32,800 nt of DNA from Acidimicrobiaceae bacterium (GTDB lineage Bacteria; Actinomycetota; Acidimicrobiia; Acidimicrobiales; RAAP-2), in the NCBI GenBank assembly GCA_027306525.1, contig DAHUZM010000127.1, positions 1-32,800 on the forward strand, given 5' to 3'. A model generated the notes under the pieces. It did not search any database, was not told the DNA's origin, and saw nothing but the letters and a program-made list of their open reading frames with translations. Position 1 is the stretch's first letter. Each line of letters opens with the position of its first letter. Made by a program: the position numbers and the translations under genes. This document shows, in pieces, positions 1-7,210 of the stretch.

Positions 1-596
1 GCGAGGACGGGCATCTCGAGCTCGCCCATGCGGTCCCACAAGGGCGACTGGGTGCCCGCCCCGGCGAGGCGGAGGCTCGACGCGAGCCCCACTGCGGTGT
101 TGCCCAGGCGCTCCTCGCTCCCGGCTGCCTCCGCGCGCAAGGTGGCGAACATCGGCGCGGCGAGCCACGACGCGATGAACGAGGCGACGTCGCCGTCCGC
201 CTCGAGCGCGTCGGCCGCGGCGTCGTCGCGCGCCCGCCGCTCGGCCCGCCGCGCCGCGTCCTCGATGCCGCCGGTCGCGCCGAGGAGCACGAGGCGCCGG
301 ACGCGACGCGGGGCCCCGAGGGCCGCGTGCAGCGCGAAGCGGGCCCCGAGCGAGTAGCCGAGGAGGTCGAAGGGCTCCTCGCCGCCGGCCGCCGCGAGCA
401 GGGCACCGCCCGCCTCGAGGTCGGCCCGCAGCCGAGCGGAGCCGCCGTGGCCCGGGAGGTCCACGTAGAGGGCGCGCCGGCCGCGCGCCACGATCTCGGC
501 GAAGCGGCCCCAGAGCCGGCCGCTCTGGGTGAACCCGTGGGCGAAGACGATGGTCCTCCCGGCGCCGCGGGTCTCGGCGTGCAACGGGCTCGACAC
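1..596 (-). CDS. menH: MenH-like alpha/beta hydrolase (SHCHC synthase), 3' part cut off
   Basis: Probable 2-succinyl-6-hydroxy-2,4-cyclohexadiene-1-carboxylate synthase, the step after MenD in menaquinone synthesis. About 198 residues are visible and the frame stays open to the window edge. The oxyanion-hole motif HGFTQSG is at residues 20-26, DLPGHGGS at about 46-53, and the nucleophile elbow GYSLGAR puts the catalytic Ser at about residue 82. The acid and His of the triad would lie beyond the edge. The start is taken as GTG at 596; TTG at 584 is possible, and neither has a clear ribosome site. The gene is divergent from menD with only five bases between the start codons, which supports MenH over a generic hydrolase. 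Confidence 0.82.
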   Translation of the reverse strand, partial: MSSPLHAETRGAGRTIVFAHGFTQSGRLWGRFAEIVARGRRALYVDLPGHGGSARLRADLEAGGALLAAAGGEEPFDLLGYSLGARFALHAALGAPRRVRRLVLLGATGGIEDAARRAERRARDDAAADALEADGDVASFIASWLAAPMFATLRAEAAGSEERLGNTAVGLASSLRLAGAGTQSPLWDRMGELEMPVL

Positions 597-601
597 CGGC
601 G

Positions 602-2332
602 ATGAGCGTATCGAGCGCCGATGCCCAGGCGACCTTCGCCGCGACGCTGGTCGACGAGTGGGTGCGCAGGGGTGTCACCCAGGGGGTGCTGTGCCCGGGG
701 TCCCGCTCGACGCCCCTCGCCCTCGCGCTCGCAGAGCGCGAGGACTTCGAGCTCCACGTCCGCCTGGACGAGCGCGGCGCGTGCTTCTTTGCGCTCGGGC
801 TCGCGCTCGCGAGCGGTCGCCCGAGCGTCGTGTGCACGACGAGCGGCACCGCGGCGGCCGAGCTCCATCCAGGGGTCGTCGAGGCCAGCCACGCCGGGGT
901 GCCCCTCATCGTCTGCACGGCCGACCGCCCGGCCCGCCTGCACCACGTGGGCGCCCCCCAGACCATCGAGCAGCGGGGCCTCTTTGGGCGCGCGACCGCC
1001 TGGGAGGCGGACCCCGGGCCGATTCGGGACGCCGACCGGGGCTGGTGGCGCTCGCTCGCTGCCCGCGCGCTCGACGAGGCGCTGCGCGCTCGGGGACCGG
1101 TGCACCTCAACCTGGCCTTCGAGGAGCCGCTCGTGGGAACCCCCGGGCCCCTCCCGCCCCCCGGGCGCGCCCCGCGCAGTGGACCGCCCCTCGAGCCCGC
1201 CGCCCGCCCCGTCGACCCGGCACCCTGGGCCGGGCGCGGGTGCATCGTGGCCGGCGGCGGAGCCCCCGACCCGGCCCTCGTGCTCGAGCTGGCCGACCAC
1301 CTCGGCTGGCCGGTCCTGGCCGACCCGCGCTCGGGGGCCCGGATCGCGCACCCCGGGGTGGTCGCGGCCCCCGACGCGATCCTGCGCGACCCCGCGGCGC
1401 GCCGGGCGCTCCTCCCGGCGACGGTTGTCCTCTTCGGCCAGCCCTGGGCGTCGCGCGTGCTCGCCGAGTTCATCGAGGAGGCCGGGCGCAGCGGGGCCCA
1501 CGTCGTGGGGGCGGGCGAGGGCGTCGCCGACCCGGCCCGGGTCCTGGCCGAGCGCCACGCCTCGGCACCCGCGCTCGCCCGATCGGTCCTCGCCCTCGAT
1601 GGGCTCCGGCGCGACGAAGCGTGGCGGGCGCGCTGGGAGCGCGCCGAGTCGGCCGCGCAGGGCGCCATCGACGCGGCGATCGAGCACGACCCCCTCACGA
1701 GGGGCGGCGCGCTGAGCGAGCCGTCGGTCGCCCGGCACCTCTTCGCGTCGATCGACACCGAGACGACGCTCTTCGCCTCGTCGTCCATGCCCGTGCGCGA
1801 CCTCGAGTGGTTCGCAGCGGCGCGCCCCGCCCCGCCCAGGGTCCTCGCCAACCGCGGCGCGAACGGGATCGACGGGGTCACCTCGAGCGCCCTCGGCGTC
1901 GCGGCCGGCGCGCCGAGGCCGGTGGTCGCGCTCGTGGGCGACCTCGCGTTCCTCCACGACGCCTCGGCGCTCGCGACCCTGCGGGGCGAGGGCCGGGGCT
2001 CGTGCACCCTCGTCGTCCTCGACAACGGCGGCGGGGGGATCTTCGACTTCTTGCCCCAGGCCGACCTCGTCGATCCCGCCCGCTTCGAGCGGGTCTTCGC
2101 GACGGCCCCCGCGGTCGAGGTGGCGCGGGTGGCGGCCGGCTTCGGGCTCCGGGTCCTCGAGGTGCGGACCCTCACCGAGCTCGACGTGGCCCTGGGCGAG
2201 CTGGTCGGGCGGCCCGGCGCCGCCCTCGTGCGGGTGGCCGTGCCGGGGCGCGAGGACAACCGCCGGCTCCACGAGCGGATCCACCGGGCCGTCGCAGCGG
2301 CCGTGGCTGACACGCTCGACCCACCCCGCTGA
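602..2332 (+). CDS. menD: MenD, SEPHCHC synthase
   Basis: Thiamine-diphosphate enzyme that joins isochorismate and 2-oxoglutarate (with loss of CO2) to give SEPHCHC, the first committed menaquinone step. At 576 residues it has the usual family length. Visible motifs are CPGSRSTPLALAL near residues 31-43, the TSGTAAAELHPGVVEA segment of the Pyr domain, NRGANGIDG around 420, and the ThDP/Mg site GDLAFLHD near 446 followed by NGGGGIFDFLP near 473. The ATG at 602 has no obvious Shine-Dalgarno, so the mRNA may be leaderless or nearly so. It stands back to back with menH. Confidence 0.95.
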   Translation: MSVSSADAQATFAATLVDEWVRRGVTQGVLCPGSRSTPLALALAEREDFELHVRLDERGACFFALGLALASGRPSVVCTTSGTAAAELHPGVVEASHAGVPLIVCTADRPARLHHVGAPQTIEQRGLFGRATAWEADPGPIRDADRGWWRSLAARALDEALRARGPVHLNLAFEEPLVGTPGPLPPPGRAPRSGPPLEPAARPVDPAPWAGRGCIVAGGGAPDPALVLELADHLGWPVLADPRSGARIAHPGVVAAPDAILRDPAARRALLPATVVLFGQPWASRVLAEFIEEAGRSGAHVVGAGEGVADPARVLAERHASAPALARSVLALDGLRRDEAWRARWERAESAAQGAIDAAIEHDPLTRGGALSEPSVARHLFASIDTETTLFASSSMPVRDLEWFAAARPAPPRVLANRGANGIDGVTSSALGVAAGAPRPVVALVGDLAFLHDASALATLRGEGRGSCTLVVLDNGGGGIFDFLPQADLVDPARFERVFATAPAVEVARVAAGFGLRVLEVRTLTELDVALGELVGRPGAALVRVAVPGREDNRRLHERIHRAVAAAVADTLDPPR

Positions 2333-2358
2333 GCGCCGCCCGCGCGACCATTGGCGCG

Positions 2359-3474
2359 ATGGACACGACCGAGTGGGAGGCGGCCGGCATCTACGACCCG
2401 TCCTCGCCCGCGAGCGAGGGGCGCCGAGCGATCCTCGAGTACCTGAGCGGGCGGGGGGTGACGCTCGAGCAGCTGGTGGCGGCGGCCGCCGTCGGGCACC
2501 TGCCGGCCCTGGCCGGGGAGCTGCTCTGGGACACCGAGGACCTCGAGACGGTCGAAGAGCTCGCGGCCCGCTGCGGCGCCTCGCCGGACATGGTCCGCCG
2601 GGTCCTCGTGGCGGTCGGGCTCCCCGTCGAGGAGGGCGGGCGGGTCCCGGCCTCGCTCGACGCGCTCATCTCGGCCTTCGTCCAGGGGGTGGCGCTCATG
2701 GGCGAGCGCCCCACCCTCGCGTTCACGAGGACGATCGGCGCGGCGGCGACGAGCGTCGCCGAGGCGGCCGTCGCGCTCTTCTATGCCGAGCTCGGCCCGG
2801 GGACCGGCCGCGAGGGCCACGACGAGCTCGAACGCGCCCACATGGCCGAACGCGCGTACATGGCCTTCAGCGTCGTCCCCGAGGCCCTGTCGCGCGCGCT
2901 CGTCGCGCAGTTCCACCGGGCCTCGCTCCGGGCGACGGTCGTGCGCGGGTGGGGCGAGAACGGGCTCGGCCCCGAGAGCGAGACGGTCGCGCTCGGCTTC
3001 GTCGACCTCGTGGGGTCGACCGCTTGGGCGGCCTCCCTCGATCTGCGCGAGCAGAGCCTGGCCCTGTCGCGCTTCGAGTCGGTCGCGTGGTCGAGCGCGG
3101 TGTTGGCGGGCGGCCGGGTGGTGAAGATGATCGGCGACGAGGTCTTCTTCGCCGCGCCCTCCCTCGACGCGGCCTGCGGGGCCGCCATCCAGATCGTGGC
3201 GGAGGTCGCCCAGGATCCGGGCCTCCCCCCGGCGAGGGGCGCGGTCGGCTGGGGCCTCGCGACCGCGCGCGAGGGCGACTACTTCGGGCCGCTCGTCAAC
3301 CTCGTGTCGCGCCTCGTGAAGAGCGCGGCACCCGGCAGCGTCTTGGTGGGGGAGGACTCGGTGGGCGCGCTCGCGTCGGCGCGCTTCGAGGTGCGCCCGC
3401 TCGGCCCCCGGGAGCTGCGGGGGTTCGACACGCCGGTCGGCGCGTTCGAGGTCAGCGAGCGCCCGCCGGCCTGA
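2359..3474 (+). CDS. Class III adenylate cyclase with N-terminal regulatory domain
   Basis: Predicted soluble cAMP-forming cyclase of 371 residues. The C-terminal catalytic domain (about 205-330) carries every residue expected for an adenylyl cyclase: metal Asp216 in FVDLVGST, Lys256 and Asp260 in KMIGDEV, adenine-selecting Asp307 in GDYFGP, and Asn314 and Arg318 in NLVSR. The first 200 residues are helical with no membrane segment, and resemble the autoinhibitory N-terminal domain of the mycobacterial pH-sensing cyclase Rv1264; that likeness is from memory and is an inference. The gene starts 27 bp after menD and runs straight into tyrS, so co-transcription is possible but the functions are unrelated. 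Confidence 0.85.
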   Translation: MDTTEWEAAGIYDPSSPASEGRRAILEYLSGRGVTLEQLVAAAAVGHLPALAGELLWDTEDLETVEELAARCGASPDMVRRVLVAVGLPVEEGGRVPASLDALISAFVQGVALMGERPTLAFTRTIGAAATSVAEAAVALFYAELGPGTGREGHDELERAHMAERAYMAFSVVPEALSRALVAQFHRASLRATVVRGWGENGLGPESETVALGFVDLVGSTAWAASLDLREQSLALSRFESVAWSSAVLAGGRVVKMIGDEVFFAAPSLDAACGAAIQIVAEVAQDPGLPPARGAVGWGLATAREGDYFGPLVNLVSRLVKSAAPGSVLVGEDSVGALASARFEVRPLGPRELRGFDTPVGAFEVSERPPA

Positions 3475-3519
3475 GTGCGGCGGGCCGGAGGGCTCGTCAC
3501 GCTATGGCAGGCTTTGCCG

Positions 3520-4815
3520 GTGCCCGGCCTCGTCGACGACCTCCGCTTTCGGGGGTTGATCCACCAGGTCACCGACGAGGCGCTGTTCGACCGCCTCGAC
3601 GCGGGGGGCATGACCGCCTACATCGGCTTCGACCCCTCGGCCTCCAGCCTCGGCGTGGGCAACCTGCTGCAGCTCTGCTTGCTGCGCCGCCTCCAAGAGG
3701 CGGGGCACCGGCCGATCGCGCTCGCCGGGAGCGGGACGGGGTTCATCGGGGACCCCGGCGGCAAGTCCGACGAGCGCAACCTGCTCGGCCCCGAGGAGCT
3801 GGCCGCCAACCTGGAGGGGATCCGGGCCCAGATGGCCCGGTTCTTCGATTTCGGGCCCAAGGCGGGCAAGAACCGGGCGGTCCTGCTCGAGAACGCGCCC
3901 TGGCTTCGCTCGCTCGACCTGCTCAGCTTCCTGCGCGACGTGGGCAAGCACGTGAGCGTGAACGAGATGGTGCGCAAGGAGTCGGTGCGCTCGCGCATCG
4001 AGCGGGCCGGGGAGGGCATCTCCTACACCGAGTTCAGCTACATGCTCCTCCAGGGCTACGACTTCATCCGGCTCCACCTCGACGAGGGGTGCGACCTCCA
4101 GCTCGGGGGTAGCGACCAGTGGGGCAACATCTCCTTGGGCGTGGAGCTGGTGGGGAAGGTGACCGGCGACCGCGTCTATGGGCTCACCACCCCGCTCGTC
4201 ACCAAGCCCGACGGGACCAAGTTCGGCAAGTCCGAGGCCGGCAACGTCTGGCTCGACCCCGCCCGCACCAGCCCCTACCGCTTCTACCAGTTCTTCTTGC
4301 ACACCGAGGATGCCAAGGTGGGCGAGTACCTGCGCTTCTTCAGCTTCTTGCCCCACGAGGAGATCGAGGCGCTCGATGCGCAGACCGCGGCGCACCCCGA
4401 GCGCAGGGCGGCCCAGCGGGCGCTCGCCGAGGCGGTCTGCGACCTCGTGCACGGGCCCGAGGAGACGGCCAAGGCGCGGCGGGCCGCCGAGGCGCTCTTC
4501 GGCGAGGACATCGCCTCGCTCGACGCCGAGACGCTCCTCGAGGTCTTCGACGACGCACCGTCGAGCACGCTCGCGCGCCACGCGCTCGAGGCAGCGGGGC
4601 CAGAGGCGACCCGCCTCGTCGAGGTCCTCGCGAGCTCGGGGCTGTGCGGGTCCAAGGGCGAGGCGCGCCGGCTGATCGACTCGGGCGGCATCTATCTCAA
4701 CAACACGAAGGTGGACAGTGCCGAGCGGACCCTCGGCACCGAGGACCTCCTGGCGGGCCGCTTCGTGCTGCTGCGCCGCGGCCGGCGCGACTACCACCTG
4801 CTGCGGGTCGAGTGA
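3520..4815 (+). CDS. tyrS: Tyrosyl-tRNA synthetase
   Basis: Class I synthetase that charges tRNA-Tyr. Taking the GTG at 3520 gives 431 residues, and the protein then begins at VPGLVDDLRFRGLIHQVT, as in homologues; the frame is open back to 3475 but the extra residues look non-native. Visible features are FDPSASSLGVGNLL at 38-50, GFIGDPGGKS, QLGGSDQWGN, the KMSKS-equivalent KFGKS at 234-238, and a C-terminal S4 RNA-binding domain from about 365. The HIGH signature reads GVGN (45-48), so both histidines are absent. A possible -10 (TATGGC, 3503-3508) lies before the start. The next gene overlaps the stop by 4 bp. Confidence 0.93.
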   Translation: MPGLVDDLRFRGLIHQVTDEALFDRLDAGGMTAYIGFDPSASSLGVGNLLQLCLLRRLQEAGHRPIALAGSGTGFIGDPGGKSDERNLLGPEELAANLEGIRAQMARFFDFGPKAGKNRAVLLENAPWLRSLDLLSFLRDVGKHVSVNEMVRKESVRSRIERAGEGISYTEFSYMLLQGYDFIRLHLDEGCDLQLGGSDQWGNISLGVELVGKVTGDRVYGLTTPLVTKPDGTKFGKSEAGNVWLDPARTSPYRFYQFFLHTEDAKVGEYLRFFSFLPHEEIEALDAQTAAHPERRAAQRALAEAVCDLVHGPEETAKARRAAEALFGEDIASLDAETLLEVFDDAPSSTLARHALEAAGPEATRLVEVLASSGLCGSKGEARRLIDSGGIYLNNTKVDSAERTLGTEDLLAGRFVLLRRGRRDYHLLRVE

Positions 4816-5339
4816 GCCGGGCGGCGCCGGCCCGCTGGAAGATCGTGGTCGCAGGGATCCTCGTCGTGGCCATCGGGGTGCTCGCGTTCGTCTCCTACGG
4901 CGGCATCGGCAACGGGACCCCCACCGAGCGGGTCACCGCCTGGGTCAAGGGCAGCAACCTCGGCTCGTCGATCGGCACCGTCGAGGGCGACCTGTCGCTC
5001 ATGGGCATCGCGCTCGGCCGGCACAAGTCGCCCGGGGTCCTCCACACGGTGTGCGGGGTGCTCACGACCGACGCCCAGTCGGCCAACACCGAGCTCCCGA
5101 GCCCCGACTCCACGCTGACCGACCTGCTCTCGTCGGCCTACGCGCTCGCGTACGACGCCGGCAGCGACTGCTACGCCTCGGGCGGCACCGACGTGGGGCT
5201 GGTGCGCAAGGCCACCCGCGAGCGGATCCAGGCCGAGGCCCGTCTCGGCCAGGCGCGCAACCTCGTGGCCGAGCTGACCGGCCGCCCGCTGTCGACCACG
5301 ACCACCACCCAGCCCGGCGGGGGCGGGCTGTTCGGGTGA
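4812..5339 (+). CDS. Small membrane-anchored protein of unknown function
   Basis: The GTG at 4812 overlaps the tyrS stop (GTGA) and gives 175 residues. A short basic N-terminus (RAAPARWK) is followed by one hydrophobic segment at about 11-29, ending in VSYGG, so the protein is probably a signal-anchored extracytoplasmic protein. The rest is soluble and includes two cysteines (VCGVLTT and DCYASGG) that could form a disulfide outside the cell. The C-terminus is a low-complexity run of Thr followed by Gln-Pro-Gly and Gly. I do not recognise the family. Tight overlaps on both sides suggest co-translation with tyrS and the flavin-reductase-like gene. Confidence 0.75.
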   Translation: MSRAAPARWKIVVAGILVVAIGVLAFVSYGGIGNGTPTERVTAWVKGSNLGSSIGTVEGDLSLMGIALGRHKSPGVLHTVCGVLTTDAQSANTELPSPDSTLTDLLSSAYALAYDAGSDCYASGGTDVGLVRKATRERIQAEARLGQARNLVAELTGRPLSTTTTTQPGGGGLFG

Positions 5340-5899
5340 GCGAGACCCCCGGCCCGTCTCGGGGCGAGCCGTCCGACGACGCCTACGACCGCCTGCGCCG
5401 CCGGGTGCTGTGGTCCCTGCCGACGGGGCTCTTCGTCGTCGGGAGCCAAGGCCACCTCGACGGGGCGCAGCGCTACAACCTCATGACCGCGAACCTCGTG
5501 ATGCAGGTGGCCACCGAGCCGAAGCTGGTCGCGGTCGCCCTCGAGCGCGCGTCGCTCACCCGCCGGCTCGCCGAGTCGGGGGGAGGGTTCGCGATCTCGG
5601 TGCTCCGGCGCGAGGACCGGGCGATCGTGCGCCGGTTCGTGAAGCCGGTCGCAGACGTCTCCCTCGGCCCCGACGGGACCCCGGTGCAGATGGCCGGCCA
5701 CGCGGTGCACTGCGCGCCGAGCGGCGCGCCGATCCTCGAGGCGGCGTGCGCCTGGTTGGACTGCGCGCTGCGCTCGCTCCAGCCGCTCGGCAGCCACCAC
5801 CTGGCCATCGGCGAGGTGGTGGGCGTCGAGGGCCCACCCGAGGGCGAGACGGTCGAGGTGCTCCGGATGGAGGACACGAGGATGAACTACGGCGGCTAG
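5336..5899 (+). CDS. Flavin-reductase-like (FMN-binding split barrel) protein
   Basis: 187-residue protein of the flavin reductase / DIM6-NTAB family. The pattern around NLMTANLVMQVATEPKLVAV, then SLTRRLAESGGGFAISVL and a C-terminal HHLAIGEVVGVE, is the usual split-barrel arrangement, in which FMN binds near the MTAN-type segment. Family members reduce free flavin with NAD(P)H or act as small flavoproteins; no partner monooxygenase is nearby, so the substrate is unknown. The GTG at 5336 overlaps the upstream stop by 4 bp. The stop at 5897-5899 overlaps the stop of the convergent gene within one CTAG. Confidence 0.8.
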   Translation: MSETPGPSRGEPSDDAYDRLRRRVLWSLPTGLFVVGSQGHLDGAQRYNLMTANLVMQVATEPKLVAVALERASLTRRLAESGGGFAISVLRREDRAIVRRFVKPVADVSLGPDGTPVQMAGHAVHCAPSGAPILEAACAWLDCALRSLQPLGSHHLAIGEVVGVEGPPEGETVEVLRMEDTRMNYGG

Positions 5900-6438
5900 C
5901 GCCCCCGCACGGCGAGGCCGGCTTGGATCGCGCGGACGATCTCGCCCAGTTGGCCCCGCGCGAGCAGCCCCGGACCGAGCGGCCCCGACGGGTCCTCGCC
6001 GACCGGGGGGAGTGCGCGCAGGGCGGCGCAGACCTCCGGCGTCATGTGGGTGCGTTGCCAGCCGATCTCGTCGTCGACCGCCCCCGGCCGCTCGGGGTGG
6101 GCGAGGCGCACGGCCTCCACCGCATAGGCCGCGGCGCCGAGCGCGTGCGCGCCCATGTGGCAGACGGCGACGGCCTGGCCGGCCGACCGTGCGGCCGCGG
6201 CCGCTGCGGGCACCGTCAGCTCGCGGGCGGGAACGCCGCCGACGAAGCGGCGACGGATCTCTTGGGCGGTGTCCAGCTCCCCACGGGCGAAGGCCCGGGC
6301 CCGGGCGATCGCGGCGCGCGGGCGATCGTCGGCCGGAGCCTCGGCTTCGAACAGCTCGAGCACCCGCGCCGCGCAGTCCGCAGCCCAGGCGGCGACGAGA
6401 CGCCGGTCGCCCTCGCTGAGCGTCTGGGGCGATCGCAC
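5896..6438 (-). CDS. Imm-5-like (putative immunity protein) family protein
   Basis: 180-residue, almost entirely helical, alanine-rich protein starting at GTG 6438. The segment AAWAADCAARVLELFEAEAP, then DDRPRAAIARARAFARGE, and later AVCHMGAHALGAAAYAVEAV followed by DDEIGWQRTHM, matches my memory of the family annotated as putative immunity protein (Imm-5-like). The name comes from occurrence beside polymorphic toxins; its biochemistry is unknown. No toxin gene is adjacent here, so the function should not be read from the name. Its stop overlaps that of the convergent flavin-reductase-like gene. Confidence 0.65.
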   Translation of the reverse strand: MRSPQTLSEGDRRLVAAWAADCAARVLELFEAEAPADDRPRAAIARARAFARGELDTAQEIRRRFVGGVPARELTVPAAAAAARSAGQAVAVCHMGAHALGAAAYAVEAVRLAHPERPGAVDDEIGWQRTHMTPEVCAALRALPPVGEDPSGPLGPGLLARGQLGEIVRAIQAGLAVRGR

Positions 6439-6477
6439 GGTCGGACGCGAGGCAGCCGATCGCGCACCCGTGGCGCC

Positions 6478-6499
6478 TCGCCCGAGGGAACCCGGGCGA
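6478..6499 (-). terminator. Hairpin downstream of the 76-residue ORF
   Basis: A perfect 7-bp inverted repeat, TCGCCCG / CGGGCGA, has an 8-base loop and lies about 60 bp past the stop of the minus-strand gene at 6559. There is no T tract, which is common for hairpins in very GC-rich genomes. Its role as a terminator is inferred. Confidence 0.4.
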
Positions 6500-6558
6500 T
6501 GGGTCCGGCGCCTTCGAGGGGCGGGGATCGGCAGCGTCTCGACGCCTGTTCTCGTTGC

Positions 6559-6789
6559 TCAGCCCCTCGCCTCGGGGGGGCGCAGGTCGACCCGAAGGGT
6601 GAGGACGCCGTCGTCGAGGCTGGCCGAGGCGTCGCCCAGCATGGCGAAGTCCATGTAGTCGAGCTGGGCCTGCTCCCTGAAGCGCTGGCGCTCGGGACCC
6701 TCGACCGGGGGCATGCCCCGCCGCCGCACCGCCTCGGCGCGCTGGCGGAACCGCTCGATCATGGCCTCGGGGTCAAAGGTTGGCTCCAT
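6559..6789 (-). CDS. Small conserved acidic protein, function unknown
   Basis: 76-residue protein starting at ATG 6789. It begins MEPTFDPEAMIERFRQRAEAV, a likely amphipathic helix, and ends in a short beta-like stretch DGVLTLRVDLRPPEARG after LDYMDFAMLGDASASLDD. I have a sense of similar small proteins in related actinobacteria but no functional name. The open frame extends further upstream to 6921, but those residues are basic and unstructured, so the internal ATG is preferred. A CAGAAT-like -10 lies six bases before the ATG, which would give a leaderless mRNA. Confidence 0.65.
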   Translation of the reverse strand: MEPTFDPEAMIERFRQRAEAVRRRGMPPVEGPERQRFREQAQLDYMDFAMLGDASASLDDGVLTLRVDLRPPEARG

Positions 6790-6828
6790 TTGCCCATTCT
6801 GCCGGGCTCCGCCGAGGCGGCGGTCCAC

Positions 6829-6834
6829 TACAAT
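6829..6834 (+). promoter_or_regulatory. Possible -10 box for the 72-residue gene
   Basis: TACAAT is a good -10 hexamer on the plus strand, about 128 bp before the next plus-strand start. No matching -35 was seen. It lies roughly 30 bp from the putative -10 of the divergent 76-residue gene, so the two would fire from one short intergenic region. Confidence 0.35.
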
Positions 6835-6962
6835 GGCCAGGTCGGTGCGGACTTCGCGCCCGCGGGCGGGAGCGCATCCGCCGAGATCGCGCCGGATCGC
6901 AGTCGCACGGGGTGCCCGCACCCAGCGGGGACGGGCCGTTCTGGCGGCAGTTAGGAGTCGTC

Positions 6963-7181
6963 GTGAAGAAGGGACGCCATCGGCGCTTCGAAGAGGCGCG
7001 CAGCCTGAAGCGCTCGCTTGCCACGGCCGAGGAGCGCTGCCCGGAGTGCGGTGCCGAGCCCGAGGACGTGCACGCCTCGTGGTGCCGGGCCGAGGAGGAC
7101 AGCTACGACCGGATCCTCGGGTCGAGCGTGCCCGGCTGGGACCGCGCGAACGGCGAGGAGCCCGACCCCCTCGAGGACTGA
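6963..7181 (+). CDS. Small zinc-knuckle-like protein, function unknown
   Basis: 72-residue protein from GTG 6963, with a Shine-Dalgarno AGGAG at 6953-6957 spaced five bases from the start. The N-terminus is strongly basic (KKGRHRRFEEARSLKRS), and the middle holds CPECGAEPEDVHASWC, a Cys-x2-Cys plus His-x3-Cys arrangement that could bind one zinc ion. The C-terminus is acidic. The layout suggests a small nucleic-acid- or protein-binding factor, but that is inference. It converges on the cysteine-rich gene, and the two share a hairpin between them. Confidence 0.7.
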   Translation: MKKGRHRRFEEARSLKRSLATAEERCPECGAEPEDVHASWCRAEEDSYDRILGSSVPGWDRANGEEPDPLED

Positions 7182-7186
7182 ACGGC

Positions 7187-7210
7187 CCGCTCCCGCCTCA
7201 GCGGGAGCGG
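7187..7210. terminator. Bidirectional hairpin between convergent genes
   Basis: A perfect 10-bp stem, CCGCTCCCGC / GCGGGAGCGG, has the loop CTCA. It starts five bases after the plus-strand stop and contains the last codons and stop (7198-7200) of the minus-strand gene. It can serve both transcripts as a terminator; there is no T tract on either side. Confidence 0.65.
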
